Source: Bacteroidota bacterium
GTDB lineage: Bacteria; Bacteroidota; Bacteroidia; Flavobacteriales; Flavobacteriaceae
Length of the DNA: 64,000 nt
NCBI GenBank assembly: GCA_023387965.1
Contig: JAEWHE010000041.1
Span: 124,001-188,000 of the forward strand
Direction: 5' to 3'
Part shown: positions 16,696-25,266 of the stretch, one piece after another
Numbering within the stretch: the stretch's first letter is position 1
Layout: every line of letters begins with the position of its first letter
Position numbers and translations under genes: made by a program
The notes under the pieces: model-generated
Told to the model about the DNA's origin: nothing
Database searches by the model: none
What the model saw: only the letters and a program-made list of their open reading frames with translations

Positions 16696-18972
16696 TTACA
16701 ATAATTCAAATTCGGTTTCTAATACTTCTTGCGAACTAGTTCCTACGAAAATTTTAAACGTTCCCGGCTCGACCAAAAAGTTTCCATCGTTGTCGTAAAA
16801 CCCGAGTTCTTTTTGAGATAAAGTGAAATTGACCGTTTTGGTTTCACCTTTTTTTAATGAAATTAATTCGAAACCTTTTAATTCTTTTACCGGTCTTGAT
16901 AAACTCCCTGAAATATCGCGGATGTATAATTGAACCACTTCTTTTCCGTCAAGATTTCCGGTGTTTTTTACCTCAACACTTACATTCAGATTTTGACTTT
17001 TAGAAATTTTTTCTGACGAAATTTTTAAATTTTTATAATCAAAAGTGGTGTAGCTCAAGCCATGACCAAAAGGATACAACGGCGAATTTTCTACATCCAT
17101 ATAGTGCGACCAAAAAACATTTGTGTCCGTATTTCCGGGTCTTCCGGTGTTGTGATGGTTGTAATAAATGGGAACCTGACCTACATTTCTTGGGAAAGAT
17201 ACCGGTAATTTTCCGCTTGGGTTGTAATCGCCGTAAAGCACTTGAGCGATGGCGTTTCCGGCTTGCGTTCCTAAATGCCAAGCCTCGACAATGGCAGGAA
17301 TTTTTTCACTTGCCCACGGAATTGTGAGCGGTCTCCCGTTGTTGAGAACCAAAACGATATTTTGATTTGCTTTATAAATTTCTTCCAATAATTCTTGTTG
17401 ATTTCCGGGTAAATCAAGGTTCGATCGGCTCCGTCCTTCGCCACTTTGAAAACCGTGTTCGCCTAATACCATTATTACCACGTCAGCATTTTGAGCAATT
17501 TTTTTGGCAGCTTCAAAACCACTTTTGTCAGTCGTGTTGAAGACCAATTCTTCTTTAAATGTTGTAGCTCCAATAGTTAAGTCCGAACCTTTTTCAAATG
17601 TTAATTGGTTTCCTTTATACTGTTGCATGCCTTCTAAAACGGAAACAGCCGTGTTGTCGTCTGCGGCAATTCGCCAACTTCCAAGAGGACTTGTTTTATC
17701 ATTTGCCAAAGCACCAATTAACGCAATTTTTTGTCCCGATTTTTTTAGCGGAAGCAAATTATTTTCGTTCTTTAACAATACGATGGATTTTTTTGCCATG
17801 TCTAAAACGCCATCGTTGTGAGCTTTGCTTCCGATGGTTTTTTCTCTGGATTCGTTACAGTATTTGTACGGGTCGTCAAAAAGACCTAACTCAAACTTAA
17901 CTGTCAAAATTCGTTGAACTGCATCGTTAATTAAATCAACCGGCACTTTATTTTCGTTTACTAATTTTGCCAATTCATTTACATAAATGTAAGATTCCAT
18001 GTCCATATCAGAACCTGCGATAACGGCTTTTAGAGCTGCTTCGTTATCGTCTTTTGCAAAACCATGCGAAATCATCTCCCGAATAGAACCCCAATCAGAG
18101 ACTACAAAACCGTCAAATTCCCATTTTCCTTTCAAAATATCTCTTTGCAAAAAACTATTTCCTGTTGCAGGAATGCCGTTTAAAATATTGAAAGCGTTCA
18201 TAAATGTTTTAACTCCCGCTTCTTTGGCCGCTTCAAACGGCGGAAGCACTACATTATACAAAGTCGCATTTCCCATGTCAACCGTATTGTAATCTCTCCC
18301 GGATTCGGCAAAACCATAAGCGGCAAAATGTTTTGCGCAGGCGGCAACAGTATTATTTGCCGATAAATCTTCGCCTTGAAAACCTTTAACTCTTGCCGTT
18401 GCAATTTTACTTCCTAAAAAAGGATCTTCTCCAGCACCTTCCATCACGCGACCCCAGCGAGCATCTCGAGTGATGTCAACATTTGGCGCAAATGTCCAGT
18501 TAATTCCTGCTGCAGAAGATTCGTCGGCGGCAATTGCAGCCGATTTTTTTATCGCGTCTAAATCCCAACTTGCGGCTTCAGCAAGCGGAATAGGACTTAA
18601 CGTTTTATAACCATGAATAACATCAAAACCGATAATCAACGGAATTCCCAAACGCGTTTCTTCAACGGCAATTTTTTGAACAGCTCTTACCGCTTTTGTG
18701 CCTCTCACGTTCAACATGGAACCTACCCAACCTTTTTTTAGATGTTGGTATTTTAGTTCAGACGAACCGCCTTTTGGAGCCGGACCTGTAACATCCCAAA
18801 AACCATTGTATTGGTTCATTTGTCCAATTTTCTCTTCCAGAGTCATTTCATTCATTAATGAAGAAACCCTTTCGGCAATTGGCTTTTTTTTGTCTTTGTA
18901 GATTTTATTCTGAGCGTGAGCTACATTGGTAAAAACAGCAATCGATAATAGAATTTTGGCAATTTTATTCAT
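16696..18972 (-). CDS. bglX: Glycoside hydrolase family 3 beta-glucosidase
   Basis: This 758-residue enzyme has a Sec signal peptide (cleavage near NVAHAQ), the GH3 N-terminal TIM-barrel with nucleophile D293 in FVVSDWGS, the alpha/beta sandwich domain with the region containing GEHGFQSGEGRSR, and a C-terminal fibronectin III-like domain (from about 660, TGNLDGKEVVQLYIRD). This is the full BglX layout and length. In the periplasm it should remove terminal beta-linked glucose, or a related sugar, from oligosaccharides of the locus. It lies downstream of the CBM6 lipoprotein gene, but a strong hairpin (19002-19037) sits between them, so its expression may depend on readthrough. Confidence 0.92.
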   Translation of the reverse strand: MNKIAKILLSIAVFTNVAHAQNKIYKDKKKPIAERVSSLMNEMTLEEKIGQMNQYNGFWDVTGPAPKGGSSELKYQHLKKGWVGSMLNVRGTKAVRAVQKIAVEETRLGIPLIIGFDVIHGYKTLSPIPLAEAASWDLDAIKKSAAIAADESSAAGINWTFAPNVDITRDARWGRVMEGAGEDPFLGSKIATARVKGFQGEDLSANNTVAACAKHFAAYGFAESGRDYNTVDMGNATLYNVVLPPFEAAKEAGVKTFMNAFNILNGIPATGNSFLQRDILKGKWEFDGFVVSDWGSIREMISHGFAKDDNEAALKAVIAGSDMDMESYIYVNELAKLVNENKVPVDLINDAVQRILTVKFELGLFDDPYKYCNESREKTIGSKAHNDGVLDMAKKSIVLLKNENNLLPLKKSGQKIALIGALANDKTSPLGSWRIAADDNTAVSVLEGMQQYKGNQLTFEKGSDLTIGATTFKEELVFNTTDKSGFEAAKKIAQNADVVIMVLGEHGFQSGEGRSRSNLDLPGNQQELLEEIYKANQNIVLVLNNGRPLTIPWASEKIPAIVEAWHLGTQAGNAIAQVLYGDYNPSGKLPVSFPRNVGQVPIYYNHHNTGRPGNTDTNVFWSHYMDVENSPLYPFGHGLSYTTFDYKNLKISSEKISKSQNLNVSVEVKNTGNLDGKEVVQLYIRDISGSLSRPVKELKGFELISLKKGETKTVNFTLSQKELGFYDNDGNFLVEPGTFKIFVGTSSQEVLETEFELL

Positions 18973-19001
18973 GTAAATTTTTTGAAAAAATTAAAAAAGA
19001 A

Positions 19002-19037
19002 ACCGTGAAATTTCTCGTCAGAAGAAAATTTCACGGT
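19002..19037 (-). terminator. Terminator between the CBM6 lipoprotein gene and bglX
   Basis: A perfect 12-bp stem (ACCGTGAAATTT / AAATTTCACGGT) with a 12-nt loop; on the minus strand a T-rich stretch follows. It lies 10 bp after the stop of the lipoprotein gene and 30 bp before the bglX ATG, so it may set the ratio of the two products. Confidence 0.8.
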
Positions 19038-19046
19038 AATAAATGA

Positions 19047-20471
19047 TTATTCAACAGAAAAGAAAATATCATCTACATGCCACACAAATTGTTCTGGCGT
19101 GGCAACGTAAGTGCTATAATCTGCATCGTCCGTACGAAGTACTAAAACACCCGTAATTTTATCGAGATTCGGTGTGATTTCAACTCCATTTCCATCTTTT
19201 TTGAAATGAGTTAACGGAATTTTTAAACTATGCCAAGCACCATCGCGAATCATCCCATAAGTTTCATCAGTTGTAGGATTTAAGGTAATCCAATAATTTC
19301 CTGCTGAAGTATTCATCCTGATGCGAATGTTTTTGGTAGAGGTTGTTTTTAAAGCGATATTATAAAAATTATTTCCAATGGCATTTAAAGGCGATGTTGC
19401 AGGAGCCATAACTGTCAATGCAAAACCTGTTTGAGGATTCCCTGAATTTACTGGATCAAAACTATAACGATAAGATCTTGTCCCTTCATAAGCATCATTA
19501 TTTAGCAAAGCGATTACAAAATTTCCATTATTTACAGGAGGTTGTCCGGCATTGGTGGCTGTAATTGCACGTTCTGTGAAAACACCTAAGCCGTTGATTG
19601 GCAAAATAGGTCCAACCGCTTCAACTTCAATTTGATCAAGATTTGTATCCGTTCCGGTGTAAACCAATCTAAAAGTGTAAGATCCAGCTTGCAAAGCCAC
19701 ATTGTTAATAGCTCTAGTTACAAAATTTTCTGCTCCACCTGTAGAAGGAAAGTTTCCAGTTTCACCTAAATTAGTTACTAATCCCGTACTTTGGTTCATT
19801 GATTGTAAACGAATCGATTTTCCACCAGAAGCATTGTTTGAAGCCACTCGAAATTTAAAATTAAAATTCCCTGTTTCAGTAACATCTACAGTGTAATTTG
19901 CCCATTCACCATCGTTAGAATGCGTGACATAGGTTGCCGAAGTCCCCACAAAGATATCAACGCCATCATCAGTTCTATAGCTTGCACTACCATCTGCAAT
20001 AGATAAATTAGCTTCTTCATTGTCATGATAACCAATACCTTCGCCACCTAAATCATAATTTTCGGCTTCAATAATTCCGGGTAATGTTACAGCCGTTCCA
20101 CCAAAAGGAAGTGGCGCATCAATTCCTGCAACAACTATAGTAAAAGTTTTGGTTTCGATAGTATTGTCAATATATTTTACCACTAACTTAGCCTCGTAAG
20201 TTCCTGGATTTGCGTAAGCGACGGTAACATTTGGATTTATTGAGGTTGCGGGATTTCCGCCGGTAAATGTCCAATTGGTAGTTAAAGCTTTTACCGATGT
20301 GCTTGTAAAATCCACCGTTTCTCCAAATCTGATGTTTAAACTTGAAGCAGCGGCTTCAGTATTACCTTTTTCATATAAGGTTACAACACGTTCGTCATCT
20401 TCACAAGATAATACTACGAGCGCAAACAATAAAATGACATACCTGAAAGTATTTTTTAAAATCATGATCAT
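19047..20471 (-). CDS. Surface glycan-binding lipoprotein with PKD, CBM6 and jelly-roll modules
   Basis: This is a 474-residue lipoprotein with lipobox LSC at residue 23 followed by EDD, an acidic surface-export type signal. A PKD domain covers about 45-115 (ANPGTYEAKLVVKY). A family 6 carbohydrate-binding module covers about 128-288 and is recognised from GIIEAENYDLGGEGIGYHD and DGEWANYTVDV through LDQIEVE. A second beta-jelly-roll (about 300-474) is homologous to the one in the T9SS protein at 12715-13551. No catalytic domain is present. It would sit on the outer membrane and hold substrate for the SusC/SusD system. The start could also be the second ATG at 20465. Its promoter carries an ACCC direct repeat. 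Confidence 0.85.
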   Translation of the reverse strand: MIMILKNTFRYVILLFALVVLSCEDDERVVTLYEKGNTEAAASSLNIRFGETVDFTSTSVKALTTNWTFTGGNPATSINPNVTVAYANPGTYEAKLVVKYIDNTIETKTFTIVVAGIDAPLPFGGTAVTLPGIIEAENYDLGGEGIGYHDNEEANLSIADGSASYRTDDGVDIFVGTSATYVTHSNDGEWANYTVDVTETGNFNFKFRVASNNASGGKSIRLQSMNQSTGLVTNLGETGNFPSTGGAENFVTRAINNVALQAGSYTFRLVYTGTDTNLDQIEVEAVGPILPINGLGVFTERAITATNAGQPPVNNGNFVIALLNNDAYEGTRSYRYSFDPVNSGNPQTGFALTVMAPATSPLNAIGNNFYNIALKTTSTKNIRIRMNTSAGNYWITLNPTTDETYGMIRDGAWHSLKIPLTHFKKDGNGVEITPNLDKITGVLVLRTDDADYSTYVATPEQFVWHVDDIFFSVE

Positions 20472-20502
20472 TATGTTTAGTTGATGATAAAATTAATTTT
20501 AA

Positions 20503-20560
20503 CAAATATTTTAAATTATCGAGCTAAAAAGGGTAACAATAATTTTTCTTTGGGGTAATA
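20503..20560 (-). promoter_or_regulatory. Putative hybrid-regulator operator and promoter, site B
   Basis: On the minus strand there are ACCCC (20556-20552) and ACCC (20534-20531), 22 bp apart, with a -7-like AATATTTG (20510-20503) 21 bp after the last C. The distal part ACAATTATTACCCC closely resembles ACAATATTACCCC in front of susC. It serves the lipoprotein gene at 19047-20471. Confidence 0.65.
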
Positions 20561-20688
20561 ATTGTACGGAAAATTCACGAAAACGTTGTAAAAATAGCGT
20601 TATTTGACCAAAATATTATGATAACAAATTAATAATCAGATAGTTAATTAGAATTTATAAAAAACCCTTAATTGTTCCTCCGAACGTA

Positions 20689-20746
20689 TCTACCCCCAAA
20701 AAAAAACGTTTGAGTAAACCTCAGTTTTAAGCCTTCTTTATTTTTG
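20689..20746 (+). promoter_or_regulatory. Putative hybrid-regulator operator and promoter, site C
   Basis: ACCCCC at 20692-20697 and ACC at 20718-20720 are 26 bp apart, wider than the other sites. A full -7 match TATTTTTG (20739-20746) follows 19 bp after the last C. It precedes the glucuronate operon starting at 20847. Confidence 0.55.
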
Positions 20747-20846
20747 TTTTAAATCAAAAAATAGAAATTTCGATTAAATATTCGGCATCACTTTTCTGAT
20801 TTTTGACGACTGAAATGGTGCAAAAAAAATAAATTTTAGAATAAAT

Positions 20847-21674
20847 ATGAACAAAATTGTTGTCATCACCGGAGCTACCGGAGTTCTTTGTAAAACTATG
20901 GCAAAAGCAATGGCCGAAAAAGGTTATCGCGTTGTAATTGTTGCAAGAAAAAAAGAAAACGCCGATGCTGTCGCTCAAGAAATTATGAAATTTGGCGGAA
21001 TGGCGATGGGTGTTGAAGCTGATGTCTTAGACAAAAAATCGCTTATTACCGCAAAAAAAATAGTAAATGAAACGTGGGGAACATGTGATATTTTGATTAA
21101 TGGAGCCGGAGGAAATCATCCTTTGGGAACAACTTCCAAGCCCTATTTTAATCCTGATGATTTGCAGAATACACAAGAAAATTTTAAAACTTTTTTCGAC
21201 CTTGATCCGGAAGGGATGCAGTTTGTTTTCAATCTTAATTTCACCGGAACGCTTTTGCCTACACAGGTTTTTGCACAAGACATGATGGGTAAAGAAGGTT
21301 GCAGTATTCTCAATATTTCTTCGATGAATGCTTACACACCGTTGACAAAAATTCCGGCATACAGCGGGGCGAAAGCTGCCGTTTCAAATTTTACGCAATG
21401 GTTAGCTGTGCATTTTTCTAAAGTGGGAATTCGGGTAAATGCCATTGCTCCCGGATTTTTTTTGACACAACAAAATAAAACTTTACTTACTCAAGAAAAC
21501 GGAGAATTAACCGAAAGAGGCAACACGATTATCAGCCAAACGCCAATGTCACGTTTTGGAAAACCGGAAGATTTAATCACGACAACGCTGTTTCTGTGTG
21601 ATGAAAATTCGGCGTTTGTAACTGGCGTTGTAATTCCGGTTGACGGAGGATTTAGTGCATTTAGTGGCGTTTAA
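20847..21674 (+). CDS. uxuB: SDR-type D-mannonate oxidoreductase (fructuronate reductase)
   Basis: This 275-residue short-chain dehydrogenase has the cofactor motif TGATGVLCKTMA, NGAGGNHP in place of the usual NNAG, the catalytic Ser of ISSMNAY, and Y172/K176 in YSGAK. It ends with GVVIPVDGGFSAFSGV. Bacteroidota use this SDR-family enzyme in place of the unrelated polyol-type UxuB of E. coli to reduce D-fructuronate to D-mannonate with NAD(P)H. That role is supported by the neighbouring uxuA, uxaC, kdgK and eda genes. A cytosolic gluconate-5-dehydrogenase-like activity would be the alternative. First gene of a six-gene operon with gaps of 3-12 bp. Confidence 0.82.
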   Translation: MNKIVVITGATGVLCKTMAKAMAEKGYRVVIVARKKENADAVAQEIMKFGGMAMGVEADVLDKKSLITAKKIVNETWGTCDILINGAGGNHPLGTTSKPYFNPDDLQNTQENFKTFFDLDPEGMQFVFNLNFTGTLLPTQVFAQDMMGKEGCSILNISSMNAYTPLTKIPAYSGAKAAVSNFTQWLAVHFSKVGIRVNAIAPGFFLTQQNKTLLTQENGELTERGNTIISQTPMSRFGKPEDLITTTLFLCDENSAFVTGVVIPVDGGFSAFSGV

Positions 21675-21685
21675 AAGGAATTATT

Positions 21686-22660
21686 TTGAAAGAAAATAAT
21701 CAAAATATTGTTTGGGGAATCATTGGTTGCGGCGATGTTGCAGAAGTCAAAAGCGGACCAGCTTTTCAAAAATGTAACAACTCGCAATTGTTGGCTGTCA
21801 TGCGACGCGATTCTCAAAAAGCACAAGATTTTGCTAAACGCCACCACGTGCCTTTTTGGTACAACAAAGCGACAGATTTATTAGCAAATAAAGAAATTAA
21901 TGCCGTTTACATTGCAACGCCACCGGCAACGCATCTTGAATTGGCTGTAAAATCGCTGGAAGCTGGAAAAAATGTTTACCTCGAAAAGCCGATGACGATT
22001 TCTGCTACGGAGGCGGAAACGCTTTCGGAAGCTGTAAAAATTACAGGGAAAAAATTAGTTGTAGCACATTATCGTAGGCAACTTCCTATGTTTCTGAGGG
22101 TGAAAGAATGGCTTCAAGACAATAAAATTGGACAACCGCAAATGGCGGAATTAAAATTTTTCAGACATCAGGAAAATCTTCAAAATACTAATTGGCGACT
22201 CGATCCCGCTGTTTCCGGTGGAACATTTTTTTACGACATCGCGCCTCATCAATTGGACTTGTTGTATTATTTTTTTGGTTCATACCAAAAAGTTTCCGGC
22301 AACTCATTTCATCATAAAAGTAACAGCGAATTTACAGACATTGTAACGGGCTTAATTGATTTCGACAACGGATTACAATTTTCGGGTAAATGGAATTTCA
22401 ACGCTTGTAAAACTGAACAAATTGACGAATGCAACATTTACGGCAGCAAAGGCAAAATCACCTTTTCGACTTTTGGAAACGAAATTGTACTGACAATTGG
22501 CACCTCAAAAACAATTGAAAAATTTACACATCCGCAACATATTCAACAACCATTTATACAAAAAACCGTCGATTATTTCCTTGGCAAAACCGAAAATCCA
22601 TGTAACGTGGACGAAGGCAAAAAAATTATAGAAATCATGGACAAATTCACAAAAAAATAA
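21686..22660 (+). CDS. Gfo/Idh/MocA-family oxidoreductase of the glucuronate operon
   Basis: This 324-residue protein has an N-terminal Rossmann domain with GIIGCGDVAEVKSGPAF and the EKP motif (VYLEKPMTISATEAE) in the nicotinamide pocket, followed by the family's C-terminal alpha/beta domain (GGTFFYDIAPHQLDLLYYF, where the His is a usual catalytic residue). The start codon is TTG at 21686; no ATG is available near the start, and the Rossmann motif begins right after it. It is translated 11 bp behind the mannonate oxidoreductase and 8 bp before uxuA. No step of the known glucuronate pathway needs it, so it may process a modified uronate or a second sugar released by the locus. Confidence 0.75.
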   Translation: MKENNQNIVWGIIGCGDVAEVKSGPAFQKCNNSQLLAVMRRDSQKAQDFAKRHHVPFWYNKATDLLANKEINAVYIATPPATHLELAVKSLEAGKNVYLEKPMTISATEAETLSEAVKITGKKLVVAHYRRQLPMFLRVKEWLQDNKIGQPQMAELKFFRHQENLQNTNWRLDPAVSGGTFFYDIAPHQLDLLYYFFGSYQKVSGNSFHHKSNSEFTDIVTGLIDFDNGLQFSGKWNFNACKTEQIDECNIYGSKGKITFSTFGNEIVLTIGTSKTIEKFTHPQHIQQPFIQKTVDYFLGKTENPCNVDEGKKIIEIMDKFTKK

Positions 22661-22668
22661 ACTAATTC

Positions 22669-23844
22669 ATGGAGCAAACTTGGCGTTGGTACGGACCAAA
22701 AGATCCCGTTTCTTTATCAGATATTAAGCAAGCTGGAGCAACCGGAATTGTGACAGCTTTGCATCAAATTCCCAATGGGACTATTTGGTCGAAAGAAGCC
22801 ATTTTGGAAAGAAAAAAAATCATTGAAAATGCCGGATTGAAATGGAGCGTTGTAGAAAGTGTTCCGGTTCATGAAAACATTAAAACGCGTTCTGGTGATT
22901 TCAAAATTTACATAGAAAATTACAAACAAACGTTGCAAAACCTTTCAGAATGCGGTATCAACATTGTTTGCTATAATTTTATGCCGGTTTTAGATTGGAC
23001 CCGAACCGATTTAGATTTTGAAGTAGAAGACGGTTCAAAAGCGCTTCGTTTCGACACAACTGCTTTTGCGGCGTTCGAATTATTTTTGCTCAAAAGACCT
23101 GATGCCAAAAATATTTATTCTGAAAAACAGCAAATTGAAGCGAAAAAATTTCTTGAAAATTGCACCGAAGCTGATAAACAAAAGCTAATTACCAACATCA
23201 TCGCAGGTTTGCCTGGAGCAGAAGAAGGTTACACGCTCGAGAAATTTCAGCAGGTTTTAGATACTTATAAAGATATTGACGCCCAAAAATTAAGAGAAAA
23301 TTTAGTCGATTTTTTAAAAGAAATTATCCCCATTGCCGAAAAAAATAACGTCTTGATGTGCATTCATCCGGATGATCCACCGTATTCAATTCTTGGTTTG
23401 CCACGAGTGGTAAGTAACGAAAAAGATTTAGATTATTTATTTTCCGAAGTGACGAGTCGCAACAACGGACTCACGTTTTGCACAGGTTCATTCGGGGTTT
23501 CTGCGGAAAATAATTTGGTACAAATTTTTAAAAAATTCGCTAACAGAATTCACTTTTTGCATTTGCGAAGCACAAAAAGAGATGAAAAAGGTAATTTTTT
23601 TGAAGCCAATCATCTTGAAGGCGATGTAGATATGTTTGCCGTGGTAAAAGAAATAATTTTAGAAGAAAAAAATCGGGGAGAGAATAATCAGCAAGATGCA
23701 ATAATCCCAATGCGTCCCGATCATGGCCACCAAATGTTAGACGATTTAAACAAAAAAACAAATCCGGGATATTCCGCAATCGGCAGGCTTCGTGGCTTGG
23801 CAGAATTGCGTGGCTTGGAAATGGGAATTTTTAAAAGCTTATAA
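22669..23844 (+). CDS. uxuA: D-mannonate dehydratase
   Basis: This 391-residue TIM-barrel enzyme removes water from D-mannonate to give 2-keto-3-deoxygluconate, using a divalent metal. The N-terminal TWRWYGPKDPVSLSDIKQAG, the middle YNFMPVLDWTRTDL and the metal-site stretches CIHPDDPP, FCTGSFG, HLRSTK and MRPDHGHQ are the hallmarks of UxuA. Length is normal for the family. It is the third gene of the operon, 8 bp after the MocA-type oxidoreductase and 3 bp before uxaC. Confidence 0.96.
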   Translation: MEQTWRWYGPKDPVSLSDIKQAGATGIVTALHQIPNGTIWSKEAILERKKIIENAGLKWSVVESVPVHENIKTRSGDFKIYIENYKQTLQNLSECGINIVCYNFMPVLDWTRTDLDFEVEDGSKALRFDTTAFAAFELFLLKRPDAKNIYSEKQQIEAKKFLENCTEADKQKLITNIIAGLPGAEEGYTLEKFQQVLDTYKDIDAQKLRENLVDFLKEIIPIAEKNNVLMCIHPDDPPYSILGLPRVVSNEKDLDYLFSEVTSRNNGLTFCTGSFGVSAENNLVQIFKKFANRIHFLHLRSTKRDEKGNFFEANHLEGDVDMFAVVKEIILEEKNRGENNQQDAIIPMRPDHGHQMLDDLNKKTNPGYSAIGRLRGLAELRGLEMGIFKSL

Positions 23845-23847
23845 AAA

Positions 23848-25254
23848 ATGAATATTAACGCAACGCATTTTATCACCGAAGATTTCCTGCTACAGTCGGA
23901 GTTGGCAAAGGTTTTGTATCACAATTATGCAAAAAATCTTCCCATTATTGACTACCACAATCATCTTTCCCCGAAGATAATTGCCGAAAACCTTCCGATG
24001 GAAAATATTACAAAAGCGTGGTTAGATGGCGATCATTACAAGTGGCGAGGCATGCGGGCTAATGGCGTGGAAGAAAAATTCATCACCGGAAACAGTTCAC
24101 ATGGAGAAAAATTTGAAAAGTGGGCAGAAACAGTTCCTTACACCATCAAAAATCCGCTGTTTCACTGGACACATTTGGAATTAAAACGCTATTTTGGGAT
24201 TGACGAAATCCTTCAAAAAAATACTTGGCAAAATATTTATGAAAAAGCCAATTCAATTTTAAAACATAAAACGCCAGCAGATTTGCTTCAGGATATGAAC
24301 GTAGAAATCGTTTGCACAACCGACGATCCAACCGACGATTTGAAGTATCATCAGCAAATTGCCAAAGGAAATTTTTTTACGAAAGTATTCCCTACATTTC
24401 GTCCGGATGCTTTGTTTGCTATTGGCGAAGAAAAATTTCTGCCGTATCTGGAAAAACTTTCAACTGCGGCAAAATTGCCTATTAAAGATTTAAACGACTT
24501 TATAAAAGTTGTCCAGCAACGCATTGATTTTTTTCATGAAAATGGTTGCCGTCTCTCGGATTTTGGTGCCAATGTTCCTCGTTTTACCGAAACTCCGATT
24601 GAAGAAGCACGAGAAGTTTTTGCGAAAGCGATACAAAAAAAAGAGATTTCCGAAAGAGAAAAAGACCAATTTCAATCATGGCTTTTCGTTTTTTTAGGCA
24701 AAAAATACCACGAAAAAAATTGGGTGCAACAATATCACTTGGGAGCCATTCGCAACAACAACTCGCGATTAATGCAGGAAGTTGGACTTGATGCTGGCTG
24801 CGATTCTATCGGCGATTTTTCTTTTGCCGAATTTTTATCGGGGTTTTTGAACACCTTGAATAAAACCGACGAGTTGACTAAAACCATCACGTATAATTTA
24901 AATCCATCGCAAAACGAAGTTTTTGCCACGATGATGGGAAATTTTAATTCCGGAAACGTTCCCGGAAAAATGCAATGGGGTTCGGCTTGGTGGTTTTTGG
25001 ATCAAAAAGATGGCATGGAAAAACAGCTCGAAACCCTTGCCAACATGGGATTGTTGTCAAGATTTGTGGGAATGTTAACCGATAGTAGGAGTTTTTTATC
25101 GTTTCCGAGACACGAATATTTTCGAAGAATTTTGTGTAACTTAATCGCAAAAGATACATTGGAAGGTTTAATCCCGAATGATGAAAAATTTTTGGGAAAA
25201 TTAATCGAAGACATCTGTTATTACAACGCAAAAAATTATTTTAACTTCAGTTAA
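23848..25254 (+). CDS. uxaC: Glucuronate (uronate) isomerase
   Basis: This 468-residue enzyme isomerises D-glucuronate to D-fructuronate, the first cytosolic step. The family is recognised by the N-terminal IIDYHNHLSP (metal ligands of the amidohydrolase-like barrel), KWRGMRANG, CTTDDPTDDL, the conserved QYHLGAIRNNN, and LTDSRSFLSFPRHEYFRR near the C-terminus. Length is normal. Because the locus also has uxuA and an SDR uxuB but no altronate dehydratase or tagaturonate reductase, only the glucuronate branch is served here. Confidence 0.97.
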   Translation: MNINATHFITEDFLLQSELAKVLYHNYAKNLPIIDYHNHLSPKIIAENLPMENITKAWLDGDHYKWRGMRANGVEEKFITGNSSHGEKFEKWAETVPYTIKNPLFHWTHLELKRYFGIDEILQKNTWQNIYEKANSILKHKTPADLLQDMNVEIVCTTDDPTDDLKYHQQIAKGNFFTKVFPTFRPDALFAIGEEKFLPYLEKLSTAAKLPIKDLNDFIKVVQQRIDFFHENGCRLSDFGANVPRFTETPIEEAREVFAKAIQKKEISEREKDQFQSWLFVFLGKKYHEKNWVQQYHLGAIRNNNSRLMQEVGLDAGCDSIGDFSFAEFLSGFLNTLNKTDELTKTITYNLNPSQNEVFATMMGNFNSGNVPGKMQWGSAWWFLDQKDGMEKQLETLANMGLLSRFVGMLTDSRSFLSFPRHEYFRRILCNLIAKDTLEGLIPNDEKFLGKLIEDICYYNAKNYFNFS

Positions 25255-25266
25255 ACAGTAGCATTT

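Larger units (their letters stand above)
20472..20846. promoter_or_regulatory. Divergent control region of the glycan locus
   Basis: This 375-bp gap separates the minus-strand binding/hydrolase arm from the plus-strand glucuronate operon. It contains no credible gene. It holds two back-to-back candidate operators for the locus regulator (20503-20560 and 20689-20746), each in front of a -7-like box. The sequence between them is A/T-rich and without other obvious structure. Confidence 0.7.
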
